Part shown: in pieces, positions 16,830 through 25,140 of the stretch
How the letters are laid out: the number at the start of each line of letters is the position of its first letter
Numbering within the stretch: position 1 is the stretch's first letter
Translations under genes and position numbers: made by a program
Origin: Nocardia brasiliensis NBRC 14402
Lineage (GTDB): Bacteria > Actinomycetota > Actinomycetes > Mycobacteriales > Mycobacteriaceae
DNA: 64,000 bases
Reading direction: 5' to 3'
Assembly (NCBI RefSeq): GCF_000308475.2
Contig: NZ_BAFT02000027.1
Span: forward strand, 310,001 to 374,000
The notes under the pieces: model-generated
What the model was told of the DNA's origin: nothing
What the model saw: the letters and a program-made list of their open reading frames with translations, nothing else
The model's database searches: none

Positions 16830-19016
16830 ATGGCCGACGTCACCGATCAGCGGAACCTGTTGCGCACCTGCCCCCTGTGCGAGGCGGTGTGCGGACTGGA
16901 GATCACGCTCGATCCCGAGGATCATGTGATCGCGGTGCGCGGCGACAAGGCCGACCCGTTCAGCAAGGGGTTCATCTGCCCCAAAGGCGCGAGCTTCGGT
17001 CATCTCGACGAGGACCCGGACCGGCTGCGCGAGCCGATGATTCGCGACCGGGCCACCGATACCTGGCGCACCGCGTCGTGGGACGAGGCGTTCGACCTCA
17101 TCGCGGAGCGCTTCCCCCAGATCGTTGCCGAACACGGAAACCAAGCCGCGGCAGCGTATCTGGGCAATCCCAACGCGCACACCGTGGCCGGCGCGCTGTA
17201 CGTGCCGGTGCTGCTGCGCGCGTTGAGCACCCGCAACATCTTCTCCGCGAGCACCGCCGACCAGATGCCGAAACAGGTGGCCAGCGGCTTGATGTTCGGC
17301 GATCCGCTCACCGTGCCGGTGCCGGATCTGGATCGCACCGACTATCTGCTGATGCTCGGCGCCAACCCGCTCGAATCCAACGGATCGCTGTGCACCGCAC
17401 CGGATTTCCCCGGCAGGCTGAAGGCGCTGCGCCGTCGTGGCGGCCGCTTCGTGGTGGTCGATCCCCGCGTGACGCGTACCGCGAAGCTGGCCGACGAGCA
17501 CCTGTTCATCCGGCCGGGTAGCGACGCGTACCTGTTGTTCGGCATCGTGCACACCTTGTTCGCCGAGGATCTCATCGATATCCGGGTCGAGGTCGCCGGT
17601 GTGGACGAACTGCGTACGGCCGCAGCGGCGTTCAACCCGGATACGGTGGCGACGCGCACCGGCGTGCCCGCCGGCACGGTGATCCGGCTCGCCAGGGAGC
17701 TGGCCGCCGCGCCGACCGCGGCCGTCTACGCCCGGATCGGCACGTGCACAGCGGAATTCGGCACCATCACGCAGTGGCTGGTGGACGCGATCAACGTCTT
17801 GACCGGCAACCTCGACACCGCGGGCGGCGCGATGTTCGCGACCGCGGCGGCGGGCGGCATCGTCCGCAGCAAGCCGTTCCGGCCCGGGCGCTGGACCAGC
17901 CGGGTGCGCGGCCTGCCCGAGGCGATGGGTGAACTGCCCGTCGCGACCCTGGCCGATGAGATCAACACGCCGGGCGAGGGGCAGATCCGCGCACTGGTGA
18001 CGGTCGCGGGCAATCCGGTGCTCTCGGCGCCGAGCGGCGCCCGGCTCGACGCTGCCTTCGCCCGGCTCGACTTCATGGTCAGCGTGGACCGGTATCTCAA
18101 CGAAACCACCCGGCACGCCGATGTGATCCTGCCGCCGCCGCGTCCCGTGCAGTCACCGCACTACGACTTCGCACTGCTGCAGTTCGCGGTGCACAACTAC
18201 GCGCGGTACTCCCGCCCGCTGGTGCCGCTGGGCGACCGGCCGTCGGAGTCGGCGGTGCTCACCAGGCTGGCCGCCGCGGTGTCGGGGATGCCGCACGCGG
18301 GCACCGACGGCGTCGACCCGCTCACCGGCGTCGACGAACTGATCATCGCGGGCATGCTGCACAAGGCCGGAATGACCGAGCGGCGCGGTGAATTGATCGG
18401 AGCGGACACCACAGAACAGCGCATCGACCTGATGCTGCGGCTCGGACCCTACGGCGAATGGGCCGGTGGACATCTGAATCTGCAAGTGCTGCTGGACAAT
18501 CCGCACGGCGTCGACCTCGGGCCGTTGCAGCCCAAGCTGCCCGGCGCACTGCGGACCGAGTCGAAGAAGGTGGAACTCGCGCCGCGGCAGCTGCTCGACG
18601 ACGTGACCCGGATGCGGGCCCGCCTGGCCGACGCGGCGCCGGACGTGGTGCTGATCGGGCGGCGGCAGCTGCGCTCGAACAACAGCTGGATGCACAACGT
18701 CGCCACGCTGGTGAGCGGCTCGAATCGCTGCACGCTGCAGATCAATCCGGCCGATGTCGCGCGGCTCGGCCTGCACGAGCACGCGGTGGTGAAATCGGCG
18801 GCGGGCATGCTGACGGTGCCGCTGGAGCCGACCGACGCGATCATGCCGGGGGTGGTGAGCCTGCCGCACGGCTGGGGCCACACCGACAGCACGCAGAGCG
18901 TCGCGAGGGAACACGCCGGGGTCAACGCGAACGTGCTGACCGACGACTCGGTGGTCGACGTCCCCTCCGGCAACGCGGTCTTCAACGGCGTCCCGGTGAC
19001 CTTGACGCCGGCCTGA
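16830..19016 (+). CDS. Molybdopterin oxidoreductase (formate dehydrogenase / nitrate reductase-like)
   Basis: This 728-residue protein is of the Mo/W-bis-PGD family. It has an N-terminal 4Fe-4S site (C14-x2-C17-x3-C21-x28-C50; TCPLCEAVCGLEI and GFICPKG). The molybdopterin domains follow: YLGNPNAHT, LLMLGANPLESNGS, RFVVVDPRVTRTAKLADEHLFIRPGSDAYLL and TCTAEFGTITQWLVDAINVLTGNLDT. A C-terminal MPT-binding domain (LRSNNSWMHNV, LPHGWGH) ends it. There is no Sec codon or twin-arginine signal, so it is cytoplasmic. ATG 16830 has AAAGAGG nine bases upstream. No partner electron-transfer subunit or cofactor gene is adjacent, so substrate and redox partner are unknown. Confidence 0.9.
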   Translation: MADVTDQRNLLRTCPLCEAVCGLEITLDPEDHVIAVRGDKADPFSKGFICPKGASFGHLDEDPDRLREPMIRDRATDTWRTASWDEAFDLIAERFPQIVAEHGNQAAAAYLGNPNAHTVAGALYVPVLLRALSTRNIFSASTADQMPKQVASGLMFGDPLTVPVPDLDRTDYLLMLGANPLESNGSLCTAPDFPGRLKALRRRGGRFVVVDPRVTRTAKLADEHLFIRPGSDAYLLFGIVHTLFAEDLIDIRVEVAGVDELRTAAAAFNPDTVATRTGVPAGTVIRLARELAAAPTAAVYARIGTCTAEFGTITQWLVDAINVLTGNLDTAGGAMFATAAAGGIVRSKPFRPGRWTSRVRGLPEAMGELPVATLADEINTPGEGQIRALVTVAGNPVLSAPSGARLDAAFARLDFMVSVDRYLNETTRHADVILPPPRPVQSPHYDFALLQFAVHNYARYSRPLVPLGDRPSESAVLTRLAAAVSGMPHAGTDGVDPLTGVDELIIAGMLHKAGMTERRGELIGADTTEQRIDLMLRLGPYGEWAGGHLNLQVLLDNPHGVDLGPLQPKLPGALRTESKKVELAPRQLLDDVTRMRARLADAAPDVVLIGRRQLRSNNSWMHNVATLVSGSNRCTLQINPADVARLGLHEHAVVKSAAGMLTVPLEPTDAIMPGVVSLPHGWGHTDSTQSVAREHAGVNANVLTDDSVVDVPSGNAVFNGVPVTLTPA

Positions 19017-19254
19017 CGCGCGCGGAAAATCGGACTGTTTCCGGGCGGCCGGTCGCGTGAAAAATTCCGGCCGGTCGGAATGCAGCTAATCCGTGGAAAC
19101 CCTTGCGCTAATTACGCATTCAGTGCATTCTCAACGTGGATTCCGTACTTTTGCCAAGCCGAATCGGATTAAAATGGGCAGGATTTCGGTTTAGTCGCGG
19201 GCGCGATCTCGACGCCTCGACGGAACCCGATTCCGCCTACCAGAGGGGGCACGA

Positions 19255-19887
19255 ATGCCCGGCGCGCAGCACGGCAGCGACGGCGAACGCGAGCTACAGG
19301 ATCGGTACGGCACCCAGGACAGAGCCGCACGCTTCTACAACGATCAGGTGCTCGATCATCTGAACCACACCATGATCGAGTTCATCGGCCGGATGGAGAT
19401 GGCGTTCATCGCCACCTCGGACAAACACGGCGAATGCGACTCCAGCTTCCGCGCCGGCGAACCCGGCTTCCTGCACGTGATCGATGAACGCACGATTGCC
19501 TACCCCGAATACCGCGGCAACGGCGTGCTCGCCAGCCTCGGCAACATCCTGGAGAATCCGCACGTAGGCATCCTGCTAATCGATTTCGTGCGCGATCTGA
19601 TCGGCCTGCACGTCAACGGCTCGGCCCGGATCATCGCCGACGACACGCTGCGCAAGATCACGCCGGGACTGCCCGCCAATGCCAAGGGGCGCGCGGCGCA
19701 GCGCTGGGTCGTCGTCGACATCGAAGAGGCATACATCCACTGCCGCAAGCACATTCCCCACCTCGTCCCGGCCGACCGGGAACAGCGCGACTGGGGCACC
19801 GACAACACCCGCGCGAAGGGCGGGGACTACTTCGGGGCAAAGGCGCAGGGACGCGAACTGTCCGCCGCCCTGCTCACGAACGGCTGA
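19255..19887 (+). CDS. Pyridoxamine 5'-phosphate oxidase-fold (FMN/F420-binding) protein
   Basis: This 210-residue protein has the split-barrel flavin-binding pattern of the PNPOx superfamily: a helix ending in FIGRMEMAFIATSDKHGECDSSFRAG, the strand LHVIDERTIAYPEYRGNG, then LASLGNILENPHVGILLIDF and IGLHVNGSARII. A C-terminal part has YIHCRKHIPHLVP. It most likely binds FMN or F420 and acts as a small oxidoreductase or haem-type stress protein. The ATG is preceded by an AGAGGGGG ribosome site. It is tail-to-tail with the GtrA gene, 12 bp apart, and follows the molybdopterin gene by 238 bp. Confidence 0.87.
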   Translation: MPGAQHGSDGERELQDRYGTQDRAARFYNDQVLDHLNHTMIEFIGRMEMAFIATSDKHGECDSSFRAGEPGFLHVIDERTIAYPEYRGNGVLASLGNILENPHVGILLIDFVRDLIGLHVNGSARIIADDTLRKITPGLPANAKGRAAQRWVVVDIEEAYIHCRKHIPHLVPADREQRDWGTDNTRAKGGDYFGAKAQGRELSAALLTNG

Positions 19888-19899
19888 ACGGCCGAGCGC

Positions 19900-20361
19900 T
19901 CACTTGATCTTGAAGATCACCAGGCGCTGGACGACGAAGTTGATGACGGTGGCGGTGCCCTGCGCGACGACGAAGGCGAGCAGCTGGCGCCACGGCGCGT
20001 CCGGCAGCGCCTCGTACAGCACCGCGTTGATGCCGACCTGCACGGCGAAGGTGACCGCGTAGAGAATCACCACCGCGACGAAACGAGCCCGGCTCGGCGG
20101 GGCCTGGAAGGTCCAGCGCCGGTTGATCAGATACGCGGTGGTGGTGCCCGCGATGAAGCTGAGCGACTTGGCCGCCTCGCGCGGCAGCCCGATCAGGTTG
20201 AACAGCAGGCTGTACAACCCGAAGTCGACGATCGCCGACAGTCCGCCGGTCAGGGTGAACCGGACGATCTGCGTCTTGAGGTCGACATCGGTACCGCCCG
20301 GCTCGTCGACCAGCGGCAACTCGACCGGAAGCGGCAGGTGGGGTTCGGCAGGCACGGGCAC
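19900..20361 (-). CDS. GtrA family protein, Rv3789 orthologue
   Basis: The 153-residue protein has four membrane helices and GtrA motifs: VRFTLTGGLSAIVDFGLYSLLF, AYLINRRWTF after helix 2 and a basic end (VVQRLVIFKIK). The N terminus has a 30-residue polar extension ending in Asp-Val-Asp. Position next to dprE1, in divergent orientation, and size match mycobacterial Rv3789, which was proposed to flip decaprenyl-phosphoryl-arabinose or to recruit AftA. The start is GTG 20361 or GTG 20355; the two differ by two residues. In Mycobacterium this gene is co-oriented with dprE1, so the inversion here is a lineage difference. It shares a 157-bp divergent control region. Confidence 0.88.
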   Translation of the reverse strand: MPVPAEPHLPLPVELPLVDEPGGTDVDLKTQIVRFTLTGGLSAIVDFGLYSLLFNLIGLPREAAKSLSFIAGTTTAYLINRRWTFQAPPSRARFVAVVILYAVTFAVQVGINAVLYEALPDAPWRQLLAFVVAQGTATVINFVVQRLVIFKIK

Positions 20362-20466
20362 GAGCGTAGCCGGGGCCCGCCGCAGCGGCGCGCGGACCGG
20401 CCGAGCCCACCGAACCCGCGATGTGGGCGGCGGGCGTGTCCAGCGCCATAGCGACGTATATGTCAC

Positions 20467-20503
20467 TACTCCGGAGTAAGAGACATCGACCGGATGTCCG
20501 GTC
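20467..20503. promoter_or_regulatory. Two palindromes upstream of dprE1
   Basis: TACTCCGGAGTA (20467-20478) is a perfect 12-bp palindrome with imperfect TGTC/GACA flanks. GACCGGA-TG-TCCGGTC (20488-20503) is a perfect 7-bp-arm inverted repeat. Both lie within 52 bp of the dprE1 ATG and upstream of the divergent GtrA gene, as expected for operators. Confidence 0.6.
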
Positions 20504-20518
20504 ATACCTGTAGCCTCT

Positions 20519-22006
20519 ATGCCGATGTCCACGAAAGCTCCGACCGCCACCACGACGACCGGGAACGAGAACGGCGCCACCGTCACGAACGGGGACGCCG
20601 ACGCCGGGAGCGCGTTCGCCTTGCCGACGCAAACCCGCACGTTGACCGGGTGGGGTCGCACCGCACCAACCTCATCCGAAGTGCTCTCGACCGGCGATCC
20701 GGAACTGATCGCCAAGGCCGTCGCCATGGTCGCCGAGGACAACGACAGCAAGCCACCACACCTGCGCCGCGGTGTCATCGCGCGCGGGCTCGGCCGCTCC
20801 TACGGCGACCACGCGCAGAACGCGGGTGGGCTGGTGGTCGACATGACGGCGCTGAACAACATCCACCGGATCGACCGCGACACGCGGATCGTCGATGTGG
20901 ACGGCGGGGTCAGCCTGGACCAGCTCATGAAGGCGGCGCTGCCGTTCGGGCTGTGGGTTCCGGTGCTGCCCGGCACCCGTCAGGTGACGATCGGCGGCGC
21001 CATCGCCTCCGACATCCACGGTAAGAACCATCACAGCGAGGGCAGCTTCGGCAACCACGTGCGCTCGATCGAGCTGCTCACCGCCGACGGGCAGGTGCAG
21101 CACCTCACGCCGAAGCGCAACGCCAAGCTGTTCTGGGCGACCGTCGGCGGCAACGGCCTCACGGGCATCATCCTGCGCGCGACCATCGAGATGACGCCGA
21201 CCGAATCGGCGTACTTCCTCAACGACGGCGTGAAGACCACGACGCTCGACGAGACCATCGCGGCGCACAGCGACGGCAGCGAAGCCGACTACACCTACTC
21301 GAGCGCCTGGTTCGACGTGATCAGCCCGCTGCCGAAACTGGGCCGCGCCACCATCACCCGCGGCAGGCTGGCCAAGGTCGACGAGCTACCCAAGCGCCTG
21401 CGCAGCAAGCCACTGAAATTCGATGCGCCGCAACTGATGACGGTGCCGGACATCTTCCCGAACTGGACGATGAACAAGCTGACGCTGCGCTCCATCGGCG
21501 AGGCGTACTACGCGATGGGCGGCAACTACACCGGCAAGGTGCAGAACCTGACGCAGTTCTATCATCCGCTCGACATGATCGCGGAGTGGAACCGTGGCTA
21601 CGGCTCCAACGGATTCCTGCAGTACCAGTTCGTGGTGCCGACCGAGGCGGTCGAGGAGTTCAAGCGGATCATCATCGACATCCAGGCCTCGGGCCACTAC
21701 TCGGCGCTCAACGTGTTCAAGCTGTTCGGCGCGGGCAACCCGGCGCCGCTGAGCTTCCCGATGCCGGGCTGGAACATCTGCGTCGACTTCCCGATCAAGC
21801 CCGGGCTCAACGAGCTGGTCAGCGAGCTGGACCGGCGGGTGCTGGAGTTCGGCGGGCGGCTGTACACCGCGAAGGACTCGCGCACCAGCGCGGAGACCTT
21901 CCACCAGATGTACCCGCGGATCGACGAGTGGATCAAGATCCGCCGAAGTGTCGATCCCACAGGCGTTTTCATGTCCGATATGGCGAGAAGGCTGGAGCTT
22001 CAGTGA
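20519..22006 (+). CDS. dprE1: Decaprenylphosphoryl-beta-D-ribose 2'-oxidase
   Basis: This 495-residue FAD flavoprotein is of the vanillyl-alcohol-oxidase type. With DprE2 it epimerises decaprenyl-phosphoryl-ribose to the arabinose form, the only donor for arabinan. FAD-domain motifs are [41 protein letters not shown] and [11 protein letters not shown]; the substrate domain has FLQYQFVVP and [24 protein letters not shown] split over about 400-421. The Cys attacked by benzothiazinone drugs (C387 in M. tuberculosis) is present at C421. The first 35 residues are a Thr/Ala/Asn-rich extension absent or shorter in mycobacteria; ATG 20525 is an alternative start. The stop overlaps dprE2 by 4 bp. Confidence 0.97.
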   Translation: MPMSTKAPTATTTTGNENGATVTNGDADAGSAFALPTQTRTLTGWGRTAPTSSEVLSTGDPELIAKAVAMVAEDNDSKPPHLRRGVIARGLGRSYGDHAQNAGGLVVDMTALNNIHRIDRDTRIVDVDGGVSLDQLMKAALPFGLWVPVLPGTRQVTIGGAIASDIHGKNHHSEGSFGNHVRSIELLTADGQVQHLTPKRNAKLFWATVGGNGLTGIILRATIEMTPTESAYFLNDGVKTTTLDETIAAHSDGSEADYTYSSAWFDVISPLPKLGRATITRGRLAKVDELPKRLRSKPLKFDAPQLMTVPDIFPNWTMNKLTLRSIGEAYYAMGGNYTGKVQNLTQFYHPLDMIAEWNRGYGSNGFLQYQFVVPTEAVEEFKRIIIDIQASGHYSALNVFKLFGAGNPAPLSFPMPGWNICVDFPIKPGLNELVSELDRRVLEFGGRLYTAKDSRTSAETFHQMYPRIDEWIKIRRSVDPTGVFMSDMARRLELQ

Positions 22007-22764
22007 TCAATGCCGTGGGAAACCCGCAGGCCATTCTGCTGCTCGGCGGTACCTCCGAGATCGGCCTCGCGATCTGCGCGGAATACCTGAAGAAGGGGCC
22101 CGCGCGGATCATCCTGGCCGCCCTGCCGAATGATCCGCTGCGTGACGAAGCCGTCGCGCAGATGAAGGCGGCGGGTGCGAGCAGTGTCGAGCTGATCGAT
22201 TTCGACGCGCTCGACACCGACGGCCATCCGAAGGTGATCGACGCGGCCTGGGACGGCGGCGACGTCGATATCGCGATCGTCGCGTTCGCGCTCGACGGCG
22301 ACCCGGAAGAGCTGTGGCAGAACCAGCGCAAGGCCGTGCAGGTCGCCGGAATCAACTACACCGCATCGGTTTCGGTCGGCGTGCTGGTCGGCGAGAAGAT
22401 GAAGGCGCAGGGCTTCGGGCGGATCATCGCGATGTCCTCGGTCGCCGGTGAGCGGGTCCGCCGCACGAACTTCGTCTACGGCTCCACCAAGGCCGGCCTG
22501 GACGGTTTCTACCTCGGGCTCGGCGAGGCGCTGCGCCCGCACGGGCCGCGCGTGCTGGTGATCCGGCCGGGCATGGTGCGCACCAAGTTCTCCGCGCACG
22601 TCAAAGAGGCGCCGCTCACCGTGGACAAGGAAGTCATTGCCGAGCTGGCGGTTTCGGCCGCGCAGAAGGGCCGGGAACTCATCTGGGCGCCGGGCACCTG
22701 GCGCTACGTCATGATGATCCTGCGCCACATCCCGCGCCCGATCTTCCGCAAGCTGCCCATCTGA
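22003..22764 (+). CDS. dprE2: Decaprenylphosphoryl-2-keto-ribose reductase
   Basis: This 253-residue classical SDR starts at GTG 22003 within a GTGA overlap with dprE1. It reduces the 2-keto intermediate made by DprE1 to decaprenyl-phosphoryl-arabinose with NAD(P)H. Motifs are [13 protein letters not shown] (dinucleotide binding), VDIAIVAF, the catalytic Ser in AMSSVAG and the YGSTKAG Tyr-Lys pair, followed by [10 protein letters not shown]. The C-terminal end ([21 protein letters not shown]) is amphipathic and typical of the family. It is followed 237 bp later by aftA; this gap is longer than in mycobacteria and could hold a separate promoter. Confidence 0.96.
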   Translation: MINAVGNPQAILLLGGTSEIGLAICAEYLKKGPARIILAALPNDPLRDEAVAQMKAAGASSVELIDFDALDTDGHPKVIDAAWDGGDVDIAIVAFALDGDPEELWQNQRKAVQVAGINYTASVSVGVLVGEKMKAQGFGRIIAMSSVAGERVRRTNFVYGSTKAGLDGFYLGLGEALRPHGPRVLVIRPGMVRTKFSAHVKEAPLTVDKEVIAELAVSAAQKGRELIWAPGTWRYVMMILRHIPRPIFRKLPI

Positions 22765-23001
22765 CGCACGCTGCCGCGCCGGTCCGCGCCGCTGTGCCGG
22801 GCGCACCGGCGGCGGGCGGGCCTGCGCGAAATCAGGCGTCACCGGCATGGGTCGCCACATCCGGCAGCGGACCTGGCAGCATGTTCGCGGATCGTCCGAA
22901 CGCCGCGGTGCGGTCGTCGTGACGCCGACGTGAAAGCCGAGCCCGAACGAAGCCGGAGATGCCATGCGAGTGTTCGACTGTGACGACTGCGGAGCGCCGC
23001 G

Positions 23002-25014
23002 GTGACCACCGCGACCGCACCGAGCGGTGCATCGACGGAGCACGGCGAGCCGGCGCGGACGCCGGGTAAAGGGGCGCTGCTGGCCCGCCATCTCGGCTCC
23101 GGGGTGGGCGAGGCGCTGCTGGCGGCGGTGGTCGCCACGGTGGTGACCGGCGTTGGGCTGGTGGCGTTCTCGCGGGTGCAGTGGCCCGCGTTCAACTCCT
23201 CCAACGTCACTCGGGCGCTGACCACGGTCGGACAGGTCGTCGCGGCGGTCCTGCTGATCGCGGCGATCGCGTTGCTGCGGCGGCAGCGCTGGCCCTGGGC
23301 GGCGAAAATACTGTCCTGGGTGGGCGTCTCGACCTTCGTCACGTTCACGCTGGGGATGCCGCTGGCGGCGACCAAGCTGTATCTGTTCGGCGTCTCGGTG
23401 GACCAGGAGTTCCGCACCGAGTATCTGACCCGGCTCACCGACACCGCCGCGCTGCGCGATATGACCTACGCCGACCTGCCGCCGTTCTATCCGGCGGGCT
23501 GGTTCTGGATCGGCGGCCGGGTCGCCAACCTGCTCGGCCTGACCGGGTGGGAAACCTTCAAGCCGTATGCGATCGGCTCGATCGCGGTCGCGGCGGTGAT
23601 CTCGCTTGTGCTGTGGTCCAAGCTGATTCGCGCGGACTGGGCGGTCGCGGTGGCCGCGGCGGTGACCGCGCTCGCGGTCGCGTACGCCGCGCCCGAGGCC
23701 TACAGCGCGGTGATCGTGATCCTGCTGCCGCCCGCACTCGTGCTCGCCTGGGGTGCGCTGCACCGGCCTCGCGACGCGGGTAAGACCCTCGGCGGCTGGG
23801 GCGCGGTGGTCGGCACCGGACTGTTCCTCGGCTGGTCCGCCACGTTCTACACGCTGTACGCGGCGTTCGCGGCCTTCGCCGTCGCGCTGATGGGTCTCAT
23901 CGCGGCCGGGCTAGCGGTGCGCGAACACCGGGCCGCCGCCCATCCCCGGCGGACGCGCGGCGACGCCGAGACGCTGCCGCCATGGCGGGCGGCGGTCCCG
24001 CCGCTGGTCCGGTTGGCGGTGATCGCGGTGCTCGCCGCGCTGATCGCGCTGATCGTGTGGCTGCCGTACCTGCTGAAGACGCTGAGCGGCAAGGTCGCCA
24101 CCTCCGGTTCCGCGTTCCACTACCTGCCCGAATCCGGGGCCGAACTGCCGTTGCCCATGGCGGAGTTCTCGCTGCGCGGCGCGCTCTGTCTGATCGGGCT
24201 GCTCTGGCTGGTGGTGCGCGCCGCCTCGTCGCGGCGGGCGCAGGCGCTGGGCATCGGGGTGCTGGCCGTGTACCTGTGGACGCTGCTGTCCATGGCGGCG
24301 ACCGCGGCGGGGACCACGCTGCTCTCGTTCCGGTTGGAATCGGTGCTGCTCGCGCTGCTCGCGGCGGCCGGCGCGTTCGGTTTCGTGGAGGGTGCGCGGG
24401 CGATCTATCAGGCGTTGAACGAGCCGCGGCAGTTCCGGATCGTCGCGGTCGCGGTCGCGGTGGTCGGCGCGCTCGCGTTCACCCAGCACATCCCGCACAT
24501 CCTCGCGCCGGAGATCACCACCGCCTACACCGACACCGACGGCAACGGAACACGCGCCGACCAGCGCGCCCCGTCGGCGGTCGCGCACTACCGCGCGATC
24601 GACGCGGCGCTGCTCGCGCAGACCGGCCGGCCGCGCTCGGACACGGTGCTGCTCACCGCCGACACCAGCTTCTTGTCCTTCTACCCGTACTACGGCTTCC
24701 AGGCGCTCACCTCGCACTACGCGAACATGCTCGCCGACTTCCCCGGCCGGGCCGCGACCATCGAGAGCTGGAGCAAGCTGAAGTCGTCCGCGGCGTTGCT
24801 CGACGCATTGGCGGCCTGCCCGTGGCGGGCCCCGGACGCCTTCCTGTTCCGGCGCAGCGGCGACACCTACACCCTGCGCCTGGCCAAGGACGTCTACCCG
24901 AACGATCCCAACGTGCAGCGCTACACGGTGGCTTTCCCCAAGGACCTCTTCGCCGATCCGCGCTTCACGAGCACCGATATCGGCCCGTTCACCCTGGTCA
25001 CGCTGCGCAAATAA
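23002..25014 (+). CDS. aftA: Galactan 5-O-arabinofuranosyltransferase (GT85)
   Basis: This 670-residue polytopic GT-C protein has about 12 membrane helices followed by a soluble extracytoplasmic C-terminal domain (about 510-670). AftA attaches the first arabinofuranose from decaprenyl-phosphoryl-arabinose to galactan. Support comes from the acidic loop after the third to fourth helix (VDQEFRTEYLTRLTDTAAL), the periplasmic PPFYPAGWFWIGGR, and the C-terminal TDTDGNGTRADQR and YPYYGFQALTSHYANM. Position directly after dprE1-dprE2 and before emb matches Rv3792. The start is GTG 23002 with GGAG eight bases upstream. Homology is judged from motif pattern, length and context. Confidence 0.93.
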   Translation: MTTATAPSGASTEHGEPARTPGKGALLARHLGSGVGEALLAAVVATVVTGVGLVAFSRVQWPAFNSSNVTRALTTVGQVVAAVLLIAAIALLRRQRWPWAAKILSWVGVSTFVTFTLGMPLAATKLYLFGVSVDQEFRTEYLTRLTDTAALRDMTYADLPPFYPAGWFWIGGRVANLLGLTGWETFKPYAIGSIAVAAVISLVLWSKLIRADWAVAVAAAVTALAVAYAAPEAYSAVIVILLPPALVLAWGALHRPRDAGKTLGGWGAVVGTGLFLGWSATFYTLYAAFAAFAVALMGLIAAGLAVREHRAAAHPRRTRGDAETLPPWRAAVPPLVRLAVIAVLAALIALIVWLPYLLKTLSGKVATSGSAFHYLPESGAELPLPMAEFSLRGALCLIGLLWLVVRAASSRRAQALGIGVLAVYLWTLLSMAATAAGTTLLSFRLESVLLALLAAAGAFGFVEGARAIYQALNEPRQFRIVAVAVAVVGALAFTQHIPHILAPEITTAYTDTDGNGTRADQRAPSAVAHYRAIDAALLAQTGRPRSDTVLLTADTSFLSFYPYYGFQALTSHYANMLADFPGRAATIESWSKLKSSAALLDALAACPWRAPDAFLFRRSGDTYTLRLAKDVYPNDPNVQRYTVAFPKDLFADPRFTSTDIGPFTLVTLRK

Positions 25015-25056
25015 GATCCGGGCAGGCCCCGGCCGGCCGGGTCCCGTTCGTCACAT

Positions 25057-25099
25057 CCCTACCCGACTGCCAGGCAGAACACAGGGTTGCCGGGTAGGG
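25057..25099 (+). promoter_or_regulatory. Long inverted repeat between aftA and the GT-C gene
   Basis: A perfect 9-bp repeat (CCCTACCCG at 25057-25065, CGGGTAGGG at 25091-25099) with a 25-nt loop containing a CTGCC-AGGCAG mini-stem. It could be an aftA terminator or an element in the leader of the next gene, which starts 42 bp further on. Confidence 0.4.
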
Positions 25100-25140
25100 T
25101 CGGCGGCTGAGTTTCAGCTAGGCCGAGGAGAAGTTTGCAG

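Noticed and set aside
16746..18116. 456-codon open frame antisense to the molybdopterin gene
   Set aside because: No domain or ribosome site; it is the complement of a gene with a complete 4Fe-4S motif.
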